DNA of 64,000 bases. Origin: Tetranychus cinnabarinus (taxonomy: Eukaryota > Arthropoda > Arachnida > Trombidiformes > Tetranychidae). The stretch is taken from NCBI GenBank assembly GCA_022266195.1, contig WHVY01000002.1:821001-885000 (forward strand), read 5' to 3'. Shown here in pieces: positions 10,743 through 22,164 of this stretch. The position numbers and the translations under genes are program-made. The notes below the pieces were generated by a model that made no database searches, was not told the origin of the DNA, and worked only from the letters and a program-made list of their open reading frames with translations. Within the stretch, counting starts at the first letter, position 1. Each line of letters begins with the position of its first letter.

Positions 10743-10945
10743 AACTAAAAGTAAACGAACGAATTGTAAGATTTTTAGTCGATTTCAACTACAGCAAAGG
10801 CAATTACCATCACATCATGTAACAATGCATCCAATTATTTTGTAACAAGAGTCAATCATCGTACGCTTGCAATCAGAAAGGTTCGACAAGCAAAGACAAT
10901 TTCGGACCTTTTGAACGCTCAATATAAGTATCTACGAAATTGTTG
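10743..10945 (+). pseudogene. 3' fragment of the divergent family A gene
   Basis: It corresponds to the last 65 or so codons of the gene at 3928-4797, including the Asn-rich loop, the HRTLxxxKVxR region and LLNAQYKYLR. Stops and frame changes interrupt it. The match continues through the 3' flank to about 11290, so a segment of at least 500 bp was duplicated. 11290-11668 beyond it contains no recognised gene and leads into the next A1 promoter. Confidence 0.7.
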
Positions 10946-11668
10946 CCGAATAATGCATTAATTCTTGGGATGCAAAAGATTATGATGAGGAATAGAGAAC
11001 CAATTTTCCATGTTCTCTGATTTTTCAATGTAATCATTCCAACGATTATTCCAAAATTGTTTACATATTAAAAACGTCTCGATTACTTTATATATCAACG
11101 TGTCAGCATAATATAATCTTAGCATAATAAACGCTTTCTCATGCGAAACAGTCTCACCACTTTTCACATCTTTAGTTTTCAGCATAAGTGTTAAAAGTTA
11201 AGATTCACTCATTTGATTGTTTTTGCCACTCGTCAGCATTTAATCAATGGTCATGAAGTGTTTCGATTGTATCAATATTGCTCGACTTGTTACTTTTATG
11301 GAACGGTTGGAATGGACCGATTTTAAGGTTTTCTAGGTTTATTTGAATAATTATTTCTCCGAAACTTAAATCACTTAAAATACTTGCTAGAGCTGAACAT
11401 TGAATGAACAAAACGATTTCATGAGCGTTTTTTATTCCAATAAAATCATATTTTGTTTTGAAAATAAAGTTGTACTAAAATGAAATAACAAGCATTTATT
11501 ATGCTTACTGTTAAATTATTTTTGATCTTTAAATCTTACTTGACGAAAAGCACTTGAAATTGTTACTTTTATTAAAGACATCTATTTTATTGAATGCATC
11601 ATTTGAACTTGTTCTTGCATTGAATCTAATACTTCAACTATTAATTTGCAATTAATTCCAAAAGTAAC

Positions 11669-12546
11669 ATGAACAGGATTTTATTAAATAGTTTTCTTCT
11701 AATTTGTTTACTTAGTAAGTATTATCCTTAAAATAATGATTAAGAGTTTTAAAAAGCAGTTAATTGATGTTTTCTTGTGTTTCAGGTCCATTAACCAGAT
11801 CAGCTCCATTAGAAGATGGTTTTTTACTTCGACAACTTGCTAATGGCTACACTGCTCCATTGGTTGCGTCTTTTTTGCATTTAAGATTACAAAATGCGAT
11901 TAAAAGTGTCGAAGACGTCAAGAATTCCGTGGAAAATTTAAGTGCAAGTCACCAGAATTTGCTAACATTGAAGCTAAAAAGTCTCGAAGCTTTGGACAAA
12001 CAACTAACCTCATTGCAAAAGGCAGATTATTTTCAATCAGATGGAACCGAACACGTTAAGAAGTTGATTGAACAATACATGTTGAATAATGTAATGATTC
12101 CAATGGAGTTCGGACCCGACAAGACGCAATTCAAGGTAACTCCAGATGATTTGCTCAAAAAGCTAGGAATGGTGTCCAACGATAATCTCATCAGAGAAAC
12201 AAATGATCTTGTTAACGTTTATTTGAAAGACATTGAAGAGAAGGAATCGAATGAAAAATATAATGAACTTCAAAGACTGTTTGCTTCGTTAACTAAACGT
12301 CAACTAGAGCCCTTGGTCAACTTTCAATATTCTTGGCCAACGGACACACTGGATCATGACGGACATTATTTGGAGACTCGCGATTACCGTGGATCTCAAA
12401 TTGAATCTGTTTTGAGTCAGTTAAAAATCTTTTTGGATTATTTCTATTCTCAATTTGAGAATCTCAAAACTCTAAGAGTGCAATCCGCTTCATGGGAACG
12501 TCCCATAAAAGTCAAAAGTTATCCCTCTGGAGAAAGATATATTTAG
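11669..12546 (+). CDS. Family A1 secreted helical protein (268 aa)
   Basis: Exons 11669-11714 and 11786-12546 join in phase 1 over a 71-bp intron. Exon 1 encodes MNRILLNSFLLICLL, a different signal exon from the MESL type at 1213. Cleavage is likely after SPLTRSA, before PLEDGFLLRQLANGYTAP. The A1 landmarks follow in order: FLHLRLQ, DYFQ, KKLIEQYMLNN, TPDDLLKK, YLKDIEEKESNEKYNELQR and a final helix that reads FLDYFYSQFENL. NGT is replaced by DGT. The tail is basic (RPIKVKSYPSG). The acceptor region GTGTTTCAG/GTCCATT is shared with the chimera exon at 6932, so these two long exons are close relatives. It faces B-3. Confidence 0.85.
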
Positions 12547-13004
12547 ATGCCAGTCTTTTTTTGCTCATTTATTGATTGATTTTATTCCGATTAACAGCTA
12601 ATCTACTGAAACTTGAGTGATCTTATTCTGTTTGATTAGCAAAAACCTGAAGGTTTTCTGGTTAATTCAGTTTCAAAGTTATTTGAGCTCAATAAAACTT
12701 AATTGAAAATCGTCATCATTTGCATTTATTTCACTATCGAGTAATTTTTAACAAAGAATCATATTTTAAGAAGACGCGAAAGTTGACGCTAAGGATGCAA
12801 GTAAAAATAAACTTATGATATTTCAATAATCAAAAAATGATTTAATGAGAGAAATAATAGAAAATAATAAAACAAAGCAAATTGCTTTCAATTTAAAAAA
12901 CTCAAAGTTATTTTATTCAATAAGATTCAAAGTTGTAAAGCTTTGAAGAAATGAATAAGAAACAAATTAACCACTCCAAGAGCCAAGGAATAATCTGTTC
13001 ATGT

Positions 13005-13245
13005 TCACTTCTTGCCGCCACCTCGACTGCTGTGGTAAGCCGGATTGTTTGGATTACCCTGGTTTGCATGGTTTCCAAGATCACTCTTGGTTCCAGTCCC
13101 AGCGTAACCTAAAATTTAATTATTAGTTAATAATTGAATGACACAACAAATAGTAATAATGTTAAGTCTACTCACCAGCATTGTGGCCTGGGCCACTTGG
13201 GGTATGAGAGGGATTACATTGGTTTGTTCGGTTTCCGCGATCCAT
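13005..13245 (-). CDS. Family B small hydrophilic protein B-3 (57 aa)
   Basis: Exons 13245-13176 and 13108-13005, phase 1, with intact GTGAGT donor and AG acceptor. The product starts MDRGNRTNQCNPSHTPSGPG and ends NPNNPAYHSSRGGGKK, differing from B-1 at only a few positions. It is the closest to a family consensus. It lies tail to tail with the A1 gene at 11669, as B-1 does with the gene at 1213. No signal peptide; function unknown. Confidence 0.82.
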
Positions 13246-14529
13246 TTTATTCAGTTAGTAGTTTCAACAATGATTGAATGCAACAAAATAAAGCAATAAA
13301 CTTTTAACTGTTCTTGAAGTGAAGTTGTCGATGTGTGATACAATGAATGGTTTAGATTTGACTTTAAATAGGAAAGTTGATCGATGCTCATTTATTGGGA
13401 GTTGATTGAGAATGATGTAAATTAACATAAATATGATACTTTATGATGAAGCTTTTCCGAGAATAGAATTAATTGATTTAGTTAAGCTGCTGAGAAGTTA
13501 TTAGACTTTGCCTCGTAGACGAAACTCGTGTTTGTCTGATGACTTCCAGATGTTGTTGATGAAAATATAACTAATCCTTTCTTCAAGTTAACAAACAAAT
13601 TAAATTACTTGTTTTTGTTATTCAATATATAAAACATCGTTAGATATCCATTAATCGTGGTTAATTGATGTTGGTTGAAACCATTCAATCAGTTTGGAGA
13701 GATCAGTAGGCTGATTGCCTGGAAAGCGATTGCTAATGGACCCTTTATTTCTATTGTTATTATAAGCGATCTGTATAAAAACTTCTTCTACATCAATCGA
13801 AGTCAAGAAAAGCCATTTCAAACAGAGTAGCCAGTTCTATTGCCCATTTCTGGTTGATAAGCAAATTAGCTCGCATTTCATCTCATTAAAGTTAACTAGA
13901 CTTTTATTCTTGGTAACCCAATAATATAATAATTGGAGATCATGTAATATGCGTTTCTAATTTGATTTGATTCCGAGCGATTTAAGATTAATCTTCATGA
14001 TATGTTTTATTTATATTGATGTAATTTATTAAATCTCTCTGTTTTAAAACTCGAAACCTTTCTGTTATTCGTATCTCGTATCATTTTCAGTTCAATCAAT
14101 CTTCTTTCTTCTCGTTGACTTGTTTGTGCATCAATAAGATTGAACCGTAATCAAATCACTTGGGCTTAAATGATCTTATTCTGGTTTAGAAGTAAATTAG
14201 CTGTATTTTTTCTCATCAAAGTTATGCAGAATTGCAAACTTCTCGCAAACTCATTACTGGATACTAATTTGATCAGAGCTACGAGCAATTTAAAACGAAG
14301 TTTTATTTTGTATAAGTCTCGAGAGTTGGTTCTGAATGTGCAAGTAAAAAATCGTCTTCTGGTGTTTCAATAATTAGCGTAATGATGTAATGAGAAAACA
14401 AAATGAAATAATGAAATCAAACAAATTATTTTCAATTTAGGTTCAATTTTATTTTGTAAAGACTCAATAGATGTAAAGCTTTAAAGAAAATGCATAAGAA
14501 AAAATCACTCGTTGTATCTCCGAATAAGC
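13246..14529. repeat. B-3 upstream unit followed by an orphan A1-B spacer
   Basis: 13246-13720 is the B upstream unit. About 13730-14160 has no clear match to other regions. 14160-14529 matches the A1-B spacer, but no A1 coding DNA precedes it, so the A1 partner of B-4 was deleted and only its 3' flank remains. No supported gene. Confidence 0.5.
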
Positions 14530-14767
14530 TCATGGTCCTTTTTTGTTTCCATCTCGACTACTGGCATAAGCAGGATTGTTGGGGTTCATTTGGTTTGCAT
14601 GATTGCCCATATCAGTTTTGGTTCCCATCCCTTGGTAGTCTAAAATTGAAATCAATCATTAAAAAACAAAAATGGTAATAATGTTAAGTTGGCTTACCTG
14701 CTTTATGGCCTGGGCCACTTGGGGTGTGTGTTGGGTTGCACTGGTTGGTTCTGTTTGAAGGATCCAT
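14530..14767 (-). CDS. Family B small hydrophilic protein B-4, C-terminally extended (59 aa)
   Basis: Exons 14767-14698 and 14639-14530, phase 1. The donor is GTAAGC rather than GTGAGT. The product begins MDPSNRTNQCNPTHTPSGPG and ends SSRDGNKKGP: the usual stop after KK is replaced by GP and a stop two codons later, as in B-10. Its exon 2 is 110 nt, against 104 nt in most copies. It belongs to the MDPSN subgroup with Met-rich TDMGNHANQMNP, distinct from the MDRGN subgroup. Its A1 partner is missing. Confidence 0.78.
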
Positions 14768-15737
14768 TATAATTAATTAGCAAGTTAAACAATGATTGAA
14801 TTAAGCAGAACAAAGAATTAAATTTTAACTGTTGTTGATTTGAAGTCTATCGATGTATGATACAAAGTTTGGGTCCGACCTGTCTTTAAATAGGAAATGA
14901 AATCTAGTGCTTTTGGGTGATGTACGTGAGTGTACAATGTTTTGATGAGGATAAACACAAATATGATTCTTTACAATCGAAACTTTTCCAAAAATAGAAT
15001 TAATTGATTTAGTTAAGCCAATGTAAAGTTATTGGACTTTGACTCGTAGACGAAACTCGTGTTAGTCTCATGTTTTTATAAAAGTATAATTAACCCTTCA
15101 AGTCAACAGAGACAAACAATTAACTTGTTTTTGTTGTAATTCAAAACATAACTTTATGATAAAACGATTGAGATCTACAAAAACATCGTTAATTTATCGT
15201 AAACACCATTAATTTGGGCTTATTGTTGATTGAAATCATTCAATCAGTTTGGAGTTCAAAAGGCTGATCAACATGTTTAATCATTGTTTATTTCTATTGC
15301 TATTGAAAGTTTAGACCAGTTTCAAAAACAAATGGATAACTATCATTGTATCAGATTCAAGCATAAGCAGCATAAAGAAGCATAGATTTTGGTCAAAGTA
15401 GCTGTAATCTAAAGCTGAAAATCTCTTCAGATTCGATGTTTTTATTGAAATAATCATTAGGATGTACTGCGTTATAAATAGCTCATAAGAATTGGTTCGT
15501 TGATCAAATGATCTTTTTTAACGTAAATCAAAAATGTAGATTCAATCTCGTGGTCTCCATTTAACGATATGCGAACTTCGAACAATTAGCTATTGTTTGA
15601 TATTAGTTTTTATCTTGTTCGCAATGTTATTTCTATATTATATCTACATATTAAATCAAATCAAATTAGTTATTAATATTAGATTTATTATTCATAAAAA
15701 GTTACAAACACAGTGAACTATTTCTATTGTAATTAAA

Positions 15738-15810
15738 ATGACTAGTTTGAAATCATCAGTATGCGATTCCACGATTGTATTACCCTTTATGGTGATGGCG
15801 TTTATTTTAG
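15738..15810 (+). pseudogene. Orphan family A2 signal exon
   Basis: An intact A2-type exon 1 (MTSLKSSVCDSTIV...FILG) of 73 nt ends at a perfect donor. The following acceptor at about 15880 starts the A2 long exon (LPSPIQ) but the sequence switches after a few codons into the promoter region of the next A1 gene (AACATGTGTTAACCATGAAA). It marks a recombination joining an A2 unit to an A1 unit. No functional product is expected, unless the exon splices to the A1 long exon at 16334, which is in compatible phase. Confidence 0.65.
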
Positions 15811-15924
15811 GTAAGGATTTCAGTTAATTAAAAACTTTAACTAAGATTTAATGATTTGTCTTGTCTGCTTTAAAAGGTTTGCCATCACCAATTCAACATA
15901 AGGGATTGAAAAACGTATATCAAC

Positions 15925-16215
15925 ATGTGTTAACCATGAAAGTGTTGCATGGGGCTAAAGATAAATGACGTTTAGAGGATATATCGAAGTAAAGATCGGA
16001 ATTCTCTATTGTTCATTGTTCTCTTTTGTTTGTCTCGAGTCTAACTGGATTAAAAACACTTAAATTTGTTATTTTTAATGTTAGTCAAGTTTTTATTACT
16101 GTCAATATTTCCTCACACAGCAAATCAACACTATTCGTGGAGTTTTATGCAAGTTCAATAAACCGTCTTTGGTATTTGATTGTAAAAAAGTGAACTCGAC
16201 ATCAACACACCAAAC
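15925..16215 (+). promoter_or_regulatory. Conserved upstream block of MK-type A1 genes
   Basis: About 270 bp including GTTGCATGGG, a CTCTTTTGT tract and TTTCCTCA lies before the gene at 16216. The same ordered block precedes those at 20612, 35924 and the truncated copy at 27689. It likely holds the promoter. No clear TATA box was found. Confidence 0.45.
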
Positions 16216-17100
16216 ATGAAGTTGATTTTGTTCAATTGCTTTATACTCATTTGTTTACAAAGTAAGTATAATCATTAACTCAATGTAATACCAATTTTTG
16301 GAACCAAAAACTCAATATTTTCTGGTATTTCAGATCAATTCTTAGCCAGGCCAGTTCTACTAGAGGATGGCGTTTTACTTCGACAAATTGCTGATAGCTA
16401 CAGTGCTCCATTGGTCGCTTCGTTTTTACATTCAAGAATAGAAAATACTGCTGAAATGGTTGAAGACATCAAGAATTCGTTGGAAAATTTGAGTGAAAAT
16501 CAACGAAAATTGTTTATTTTGAAAGTAAAAAGTCTTGAAGCGTTGGACAAACAAATAACTTCATTGCAAAAAACAGATTACTTCACCTTCAATGGCACTG
16601 AAAGAATCAAGTACTTAATTGAACAATACATTTTAAACAATGAAATGTTTCCAACTGAGTTGGGATTCGAAGAAACGAAATTTCAATCAACTCCAGACGA
16701 TTTGCTAAAACAGGTCAATGTTATGTCAAATGATGATCTTATCAAGAATACAAATGATCTTATAAACGTTTATCTCCAAAATATTGAGGAGAAGGAATCG
16801 AATGAAAAAAATAATGAACTTCAAAGATTTGCTGCTTCGCTAACTAAAAACAAACTCAAGGCCTTAGTTAACTGCAGATATACCGATCCTGTAATCCAAA
16901 AAAATCGTTCTGGACAGCAAACTGGCATCACTGATAATCGAGCCTCTCAGATTGAGTCTGTTTTGCAACAGTTCAAAAACATCGTCGATCTTTTTTATCC
17001 TCAATTTGAGAATCTGGCGACTCAAAGTGCTCCACCAGCTCCACTGGAACCAGTTGCCAAAGTCAGCGACTCAATTGAGGTCACACAGAAGCCACAGTAA
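16216..17100 (+). CDS. Family A1 secreted protein, MK type (270 aa)
   Basis: Exons 16216-16261 and 16334-17100, phase 1, 72-bp intron. Signal peptide MKLILFNCFILICLQ plus NQFLA, with likely cleavage before RPVLLEDG. The mature domain keeps all A1 landmarks, with one NGT sequon at TFNGTERIKY. It has one cysteine in NCRYTDP, unusual in a nearly cysteine-free family. The tail is APPAPLEPVAKV then a short acidic end. The genes at 16216, 20612, 25666 and 35924 all encode exactly 270 residues and share promoter and signal exon, so they form a recent subgroup. No B partner follows; the 3' flank (17101-17700) is shared with 21497-21900. Confidence 0.87.
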
Positions 17101-17713
17101 AAAGAGTTAAAAGTTTTAATATTCAATGATTAATAGTTCACTAAGGATAATAATATTTCAAATAATTCAATTTCAATTAATTTTTTCGATTCTATTCAAA
17201 TACATTTTTTGCATGATTACAATGATTATAAATAGATTGATGCATATATTGAATAGGAGATATAAAAAGGATAGATTTTGGTGTAATGTTGAATGCAGGC
17301 AAATTCATCCAGTCTATTTGATAATGTTAAGGTGTCAACGCTGGGAATGCTTAGGATAACCACCAATTCAATTAGTTAAAGATAGCTTAGATCTTAACAT
17401 AGATTTTGGCAGTAGTTGAATCATCAGTTAAAATTTCTTCGGATTCGATTTTTTCAATTAAAATATTATCAGGGGGTTTAAATTGCTTTATAAACAAATC
17501 ATATAATCATACAATCTTTGATTAAATATGTAGAAGTGTAAGGTTAGTTAGATGGTAATTATTATCCTTTAAAATTGTTGGAAAGCAATATCAAATGTTG
17601 CTGGAATTGTGAGTATTATTGTTAAATGATTGTATAAGGTAAACAATTAAAGAATGATACAGTTTTTATTGCATTGGTTAAAGGCTAATATAATTTTTAT
17701 GGTTAGATATTAA
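17101..17713. other. 3' flank of the A1 gene, no gene seen
   Basis: Most of it is matched at 21497-21900 and in part at 28450-28680, after other MK-type A1 genes or remnants. The open frame at 17126-17359 is AT-rich low complexity and not supported. Confidence 0.5.
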
Positions 17714-17860
17714 TCAATCAAAGTAATCGCCCTCACTATCTATTACCTTCTCCCATCTTTCGGCCAATTTCATGATTCGGCCTTGTAAAATTCAGGCCAT
17801 TTTCCGTGTAAAAAGCCAGAGATCGCTGATTCGACCTCTGATTCTGAATTGAATTTTTGA
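17714..17860 (-). pseudogene. Decayed mariner-family transposase C-terminus
   Basis: On the minus strand the translation reads, over two frames, ...ISGFLHGKWPEFYKAES then RIMKLAERWEKVIDSEGDYFD followed by a stop. The closing motif, a basic stretch, LxERWEKVIxSxGxYFD and an aromatic FY before it, is typical of mariner transposase C-termini. A frameshift and a stop separate the halves and no N-terminal DDE part or terminal repeats were found. It is a short relic of an animal Tc1/mariner element. Confidence 0.65.
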
Positions 17861-18289
17861 CCCGAAAAGCATTTAAATGTAATAATTAGGATTATGTTTC
17901 GAATTGCTCATCGATTTCCTGTTATCCGAGATGCACTCTAACCGTATTATTATTTACTTGTTTACCTTATAAATCAAGGAAAAGGATTAGAAGGACAATA
18001 ATGAGTTTATTAATGAATAACACGAAAATACATGGAAATGAAATTGTTAGAAATTGAAAAATAGCGTCTTGCTTCATGAATTGCTTTTACAATTGTATTA
18101 CATAAAAAACTATGCTATTCCGCTGAATGAATTCTCGAAAGATTGCGTTCAGCTTTAAGTATGCAGAGCACTCAATTAATCTATGTTTTACAGCTATACA
18201 AATGGGCAATAATGGGATCTTGTACATGTGTCAGAGTTACAGTGATTCAACATGTGATGTATGTAACAATATAGCTTGTTAGAAACAAA

Positions 18290-18889
18290 ACATGGACTGT
18301 TGTCACGGTAAGGCAGTGCAACTTTGTAGTGAATCAAGACTTGTGACCAATCTAGTTCCATGCCTCCCGCATCAGATTTTACTTCGCAAAGTGTGCACGC
18401 ACCAATTTGCGATTTAGCGATCAGTTGGAGAAGTTATCTCGCACATTTTAGTAGTAGATATGCTAAGGGTTACGCCGAAATCTATAAATGATTCAGTCCA
18501 CTCTCCAGCTTTTTTGCTATGTCTTTTTATCATGCAACGATCTTCAACAATGATATGAGCTCCTTGTTTGATACTTTCAACAGGGATGTTCTTTCCTACG
18601 TAGTTCGCTAATGCCTTTAGATGCCATTTCTTCTATTGATTAAATTTGGATCTAACAAAATTAACCAAAATGGTCCACGATGATAAACTAATTCAGTCAA
18701 AATTTCTTGTTGATCAGAGATTTTGTGAATAGGCGCGGAAGAGTTTTGACTTAATACAGCGGCTTGTAATATTGAACCATCTGGAAGTGCCAAAGTTTCT
18801 TCACTAAATGATAAAGTCTCGTGTTTTGGTTGTGAAGCAACCAATTCCACTGCCTCAACTTTCTGCTTCACTTCATTTTTTATCAACAA
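18290..18889 (-). pseudogene. Decayed coding fragment, possibly a Tudor-domain protein
   Basis: Three blocks in different minus-strand frames read as plausible protein. The first, 18889-18617, ends GPFWLILLDPN. The second (about 18610-18430) includes LANYVGKNIPVESIKQGAH, CMIKR and GEWTESFIDFGVTLSIS. The third (about 18420-18290) includes QIGACTLCEVKSDAGGMELD. The pattern FW..L, then G.xx...D...., then W..xFIDFG, then a C-L block followed by W resembles an extended Tudor domain. This is inferred from motif order only. Codon content is less AT-biased than the surroundings, and the block is single copy in the window. Frameshifts make it a pseudogene or a gene piece with unseen introns. Confidence 0.4.
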
Positions 18890-18964
18890 TCAATTCATTA
18901 TCGATAATTTTTCAATATTTGATAATTATTCAGTGATCTGATGAATATTAACACGTGTTTCCTT

Positions 18965-19510
18965 TACAGCTTGAATCAAAACATTGGTTACATTATCCGC
19001 AATGGAGAAAGATTCTTCCAAACATTTGGATTAATCCAAAGTTAATGTCTGAGTTGGCTGAAAAAACTTTTGAACTTTAAGATGAACAATTAACTTCCCA
19101 GGAAAAGGGTAATTACTTTGATTTCAATTAAGCTGAAAAAGTAAAATTTTTCAGATGAAATTTCACAATTAAGAAGTAGAAATTATTAAACATTCACATT
19201 AGTGTCACATTAGAATCTTACATTGAAAACGAGTGATGCACTGATCAATTCGACTAATAAAATGATACAACATACTTTACCGATATCGATGAAAAAGTAG
19301 TAATCGAAGTAGCAATCGAATGCAAAAACTGGCTGCTTTCTTGACTAAACGAGAGCTGCAACTGTTGGTAACTAATGGTAATTAGTCTAATTATTACAAT
19401 GATCCTAATGATCCTCGCGCAATTGCAGTGATAAGAAAGGTAAAGACGATAGTTGACTTCTTTCATGCTAGTTCAACTATTTGTCTCATTCAAAGTTACC
19501 AAAACTTCCA
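18965..19510 (+). pseudogene. Decayed family A2 gene
   Basis: Recognisable A2 pieces in order: a SELAEKTFEL region, a degraded ALEKADYFDFN, KTSDALINSTNKM, TDIDEK, RMQKLAAFLTKRELQLL, NDPNDPRAI and VKTIVDFFHA. Many stops, and small deletions. The signal exon and first part are gone. Its sequence is far more decayed than the A2 pseudogenes at 30567 and 55605, so it is older. Confidence 0.75.
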
Positions 19511-20611
19511 AAATGAGTGAAATTCAGCCAATGAAAGACAAGAAGATCCATCTTACTCATCGATACCTGCGATCACGATACAAGCCAAGGTGAATTAACA
19601 ATTGAAAACAACATCTAACGATTTTCTTCGTCAAGTTCTTTTCACGTTTCTCGTAACTTTGCAGACGAATAAAACAATTTAGGGCCGGTCCGGTAATCAT
19701 TTTCAATCTTATTTAATGTGATTCAATTCAATATCTCATTAAAATATTTTATCTTCAAAGGATATCATTGGTTTGATTGATGAAAAATGTTACCTTTGTC
19801 ATGCTCATATAGTTTAAAGTGTCCGGTGAGCATCTGAGCAGGTGAGAATTATTCAATCCAAGATTCAATAGATGTTGAGTTACCAAAGATGAACTTTTCT
19901 CATATCTGTGAACATCTTTAGTTTCAATGTTTGGAGTTATTCACTTATTTCATTAAAAACATTAAAATCGTTTACGCCATTGAACACTCTAATACAGTGA
20001 TGAAAACAACTAACGTTTTCACACATGTGTGCACATCCTTAGTTTCACGCTGCAATATCGGGAATTAGCCACTCATTTCATTTATAGTTACTTTTGACAT
20101 TCAGTATTCAATTGATCGACTTGAAGGGTCAATTCTATCAGCATTGATCTTAAATGAATTTCTTGAGATTTGGGACCAAAAAATAAGCTAGAACCAATTG
20201 ATTTATAAAAAATCTATTATAACTTAAACATTTCGTTCTGCTAATTGACAATCCCCAACAAATGTCGAGACAGTTTTGGCGTTAGTTATTGACAATTCGG
20301 CAATCTGAAATCAACATGTGTTAACCATGAAATTGTTGCATGGGACTAAGGATACATGATGTTTAGAAGATGTAGCGAAATAAGAATCAAAATTCTCTAT
20401 TGTTTATTGTTCTCTTTTGTATTGTCTCGACTCGAGACTCTCGAGTCTAACTGGATTCAAAACACTTGAAGTTGTTATATTTAATGTTTTTCAATTTGTT
20501 ATTACTGTTAATATTTCCTCAGACATCGAATCAGCACAATTCGTATTGTTTTATGCCAGTTCATTTAATATTTAATTGACAAAAGTAAACTCGACATCAA
20601 TCCAACTAAAC
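19511..20611. other. Flanks between an old A2 relic and an A1 gene
   Basis: Contains A2 3' flank remnants, a stretch matched near 25250-25620 and 34300-34520, and from about 20300 the conserved upstream block of MK-type A1 genes. A short palindromic run of CTCGAG and GACTC motifs at 20430-20455 expands a simpler CTCGAGTC found in the other copies. No gene seen. Confidence 0.45.
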
Positions 20612-21496
20612 ATGAAATTAAATTGGATCAATTGCTTTATACTCATTTGTTTACAAAGTAAGTATTATCCTTAATTCAATTCCGTGAAAATTTCCGTGAG
20701 CCGCAAACTAATATTTTCTGGTGTCGCAGATCAATTCTTAGCCAATCCAGTTACATTAGAAGATGGTGTTTTACTTCGACAAATTGCTAATAGCTACAGT
20801 GCTCCATTGGTCGCTTCGTTTTTACATTCAAGAATAGAAAATACTGCTGAAATGGTTGAAGACATCAAGAATTCGTTGGAAAATTTGAGTGAAAATCAAC
20901 GAAATTTGTTTACTTTGAAAGTAAAAAGTCTTGAAGCGTTGGACAAACAAATAACTTCATTACAAAAAACAGATTATTTCAACTTCAATGGAACCGAACG
21001 AGTTAAGTATTTGATTGAACAATACATTTTAAACAATGAAATGTTTCCAACTGAGTTGGGGTTCGAAGAGGCAAAAGGCAACTCAACTCCAGACGACTTG
21101 CTGAAACAGATCAATGTTATATCAAATGATGACCTTATCAAGAATACAAATGATCTTATAAACGTTTATCTCCAAGACATTGAAGAGAAGGAATCGAATG
21201 AAAAATATAATGAACTTCAGAAATTTGCTGCTTCGCTAGCTAAACATAAACTAAATCCTTTAGTTAACTTTAAATATACCGCACCAACGACTCAACGTGA
21301 TCGCTATGGAGCTCAAACCGGCATCTCTGATATTCGTGCGCCTCAAATTGCGTCTGTTCTGCGACAATTGAAAAACATTGTGGACCTTTTTTATCCTCAA
21401 TTTGATAATCTCGCGACTCAAAGTGCACCATCAGCTACACTTGAACCAGTCACACCAGAAGTCAAACCACGAGTTGAAGTCAAAAATGATCAATAG
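20612..21496 (+). CDS. Family A1 secreted protein, MK type (270 aa)
   Basis: Exons 20612-20657 and 20730-21496, phase 1, 72-bp intron. Signal MKLNWINCFILICLQ plus NQFLA, cleavage likely before NPVTLEDG. The mature domain is very close to that at 16216 (IENTAEMVEDIKNSLENLSE identical). The NGT sequon at FNFNGTERV is kept and a second, NST, occurs in the KGNSTPDDLL loop. The tail ends PEVKPRVEVKNDQ, shared with the truncated copy at 31716. The frame is open through the intron from 20684, but the paralogous splice sites decide the start. Confidence 0.87.
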
Positions 21497-22164
21497 TGGA
21501 AATAGCTCAACAGTTATAATTTTTAATGATTAATAATTTACTAAGGATCATTATATTTAAAATGATTAAATAAAACAACTTTTTTTTCAATTTAGTGGAT
21601 TCAATTCAATTTCATGTTTTGCATGATTACAATCGCATTGATGCAGATATTGAATAGAAGGTTAGATTCTGGTGAAATGCAATGCCGTATGCAATCAAAT
21701 TCATTCGCTGCAGTTTCTCATGAAAACCACCAATTCAATTAGTTAAAGATAGATTAGATTTTAGCATAGATTTTTGCTTAAGTAGTTAAAATCAACAGTT
21801 GAAATTCCTCGGGTTCGAATTTCATTAAAATATTATTAGGGGCTTAAATTGATTTATAAATAAATCATATAAAATGCAATCTTTGGTTTGACATTAATTT
21901 TATCGTAAAGAAAATTACACCATTAGATTAAATCGTGAGGTTGAGTAGATTCAATATCATCTATTAGGTATGCTGACTTGAACAATTGAGCGATATTCAA
22001 GCTCGAAAACAATAAGCTATTGTTTGATATCAGAATTTTATCTTGTTGCTAATAACATTCGAAGGTTTATTAACAGATAGTCTTGAAGCGGTTCAACTTG
22101 GTTTACTTATTTGGTTTATTATTTATGAACAGTTAGCAACATTGCAAAGGATTTTGTTATTAAA
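21497..22164. other. A1 3' flank joined to A2 upstream region
   Basis: 21497-21900 repeats the flank after 17100. 21900-22164 repeats in front of the A2 genes at 28959 and 30567 (blocks AATAAGCTATTGTTTGATAT and ATTTTATCTTGTTG). No gene seen. Confidence 0.5.

Noticed and set aside
17126..17359. 77-codon plus-strand frame after an A1 gene
   Set aside because: Low-complexity Ile/Phe-rich reading of AT-rich 3' flank; the paralogous flank at 21520 is not open.
20430..20455. CTCGAG/GACTC palindromic cluster as a regulatory site
   Set aside because: It looks like a local expansion of a simpler motif present in the other A1 upstream blocks; nothing supports a binding site.
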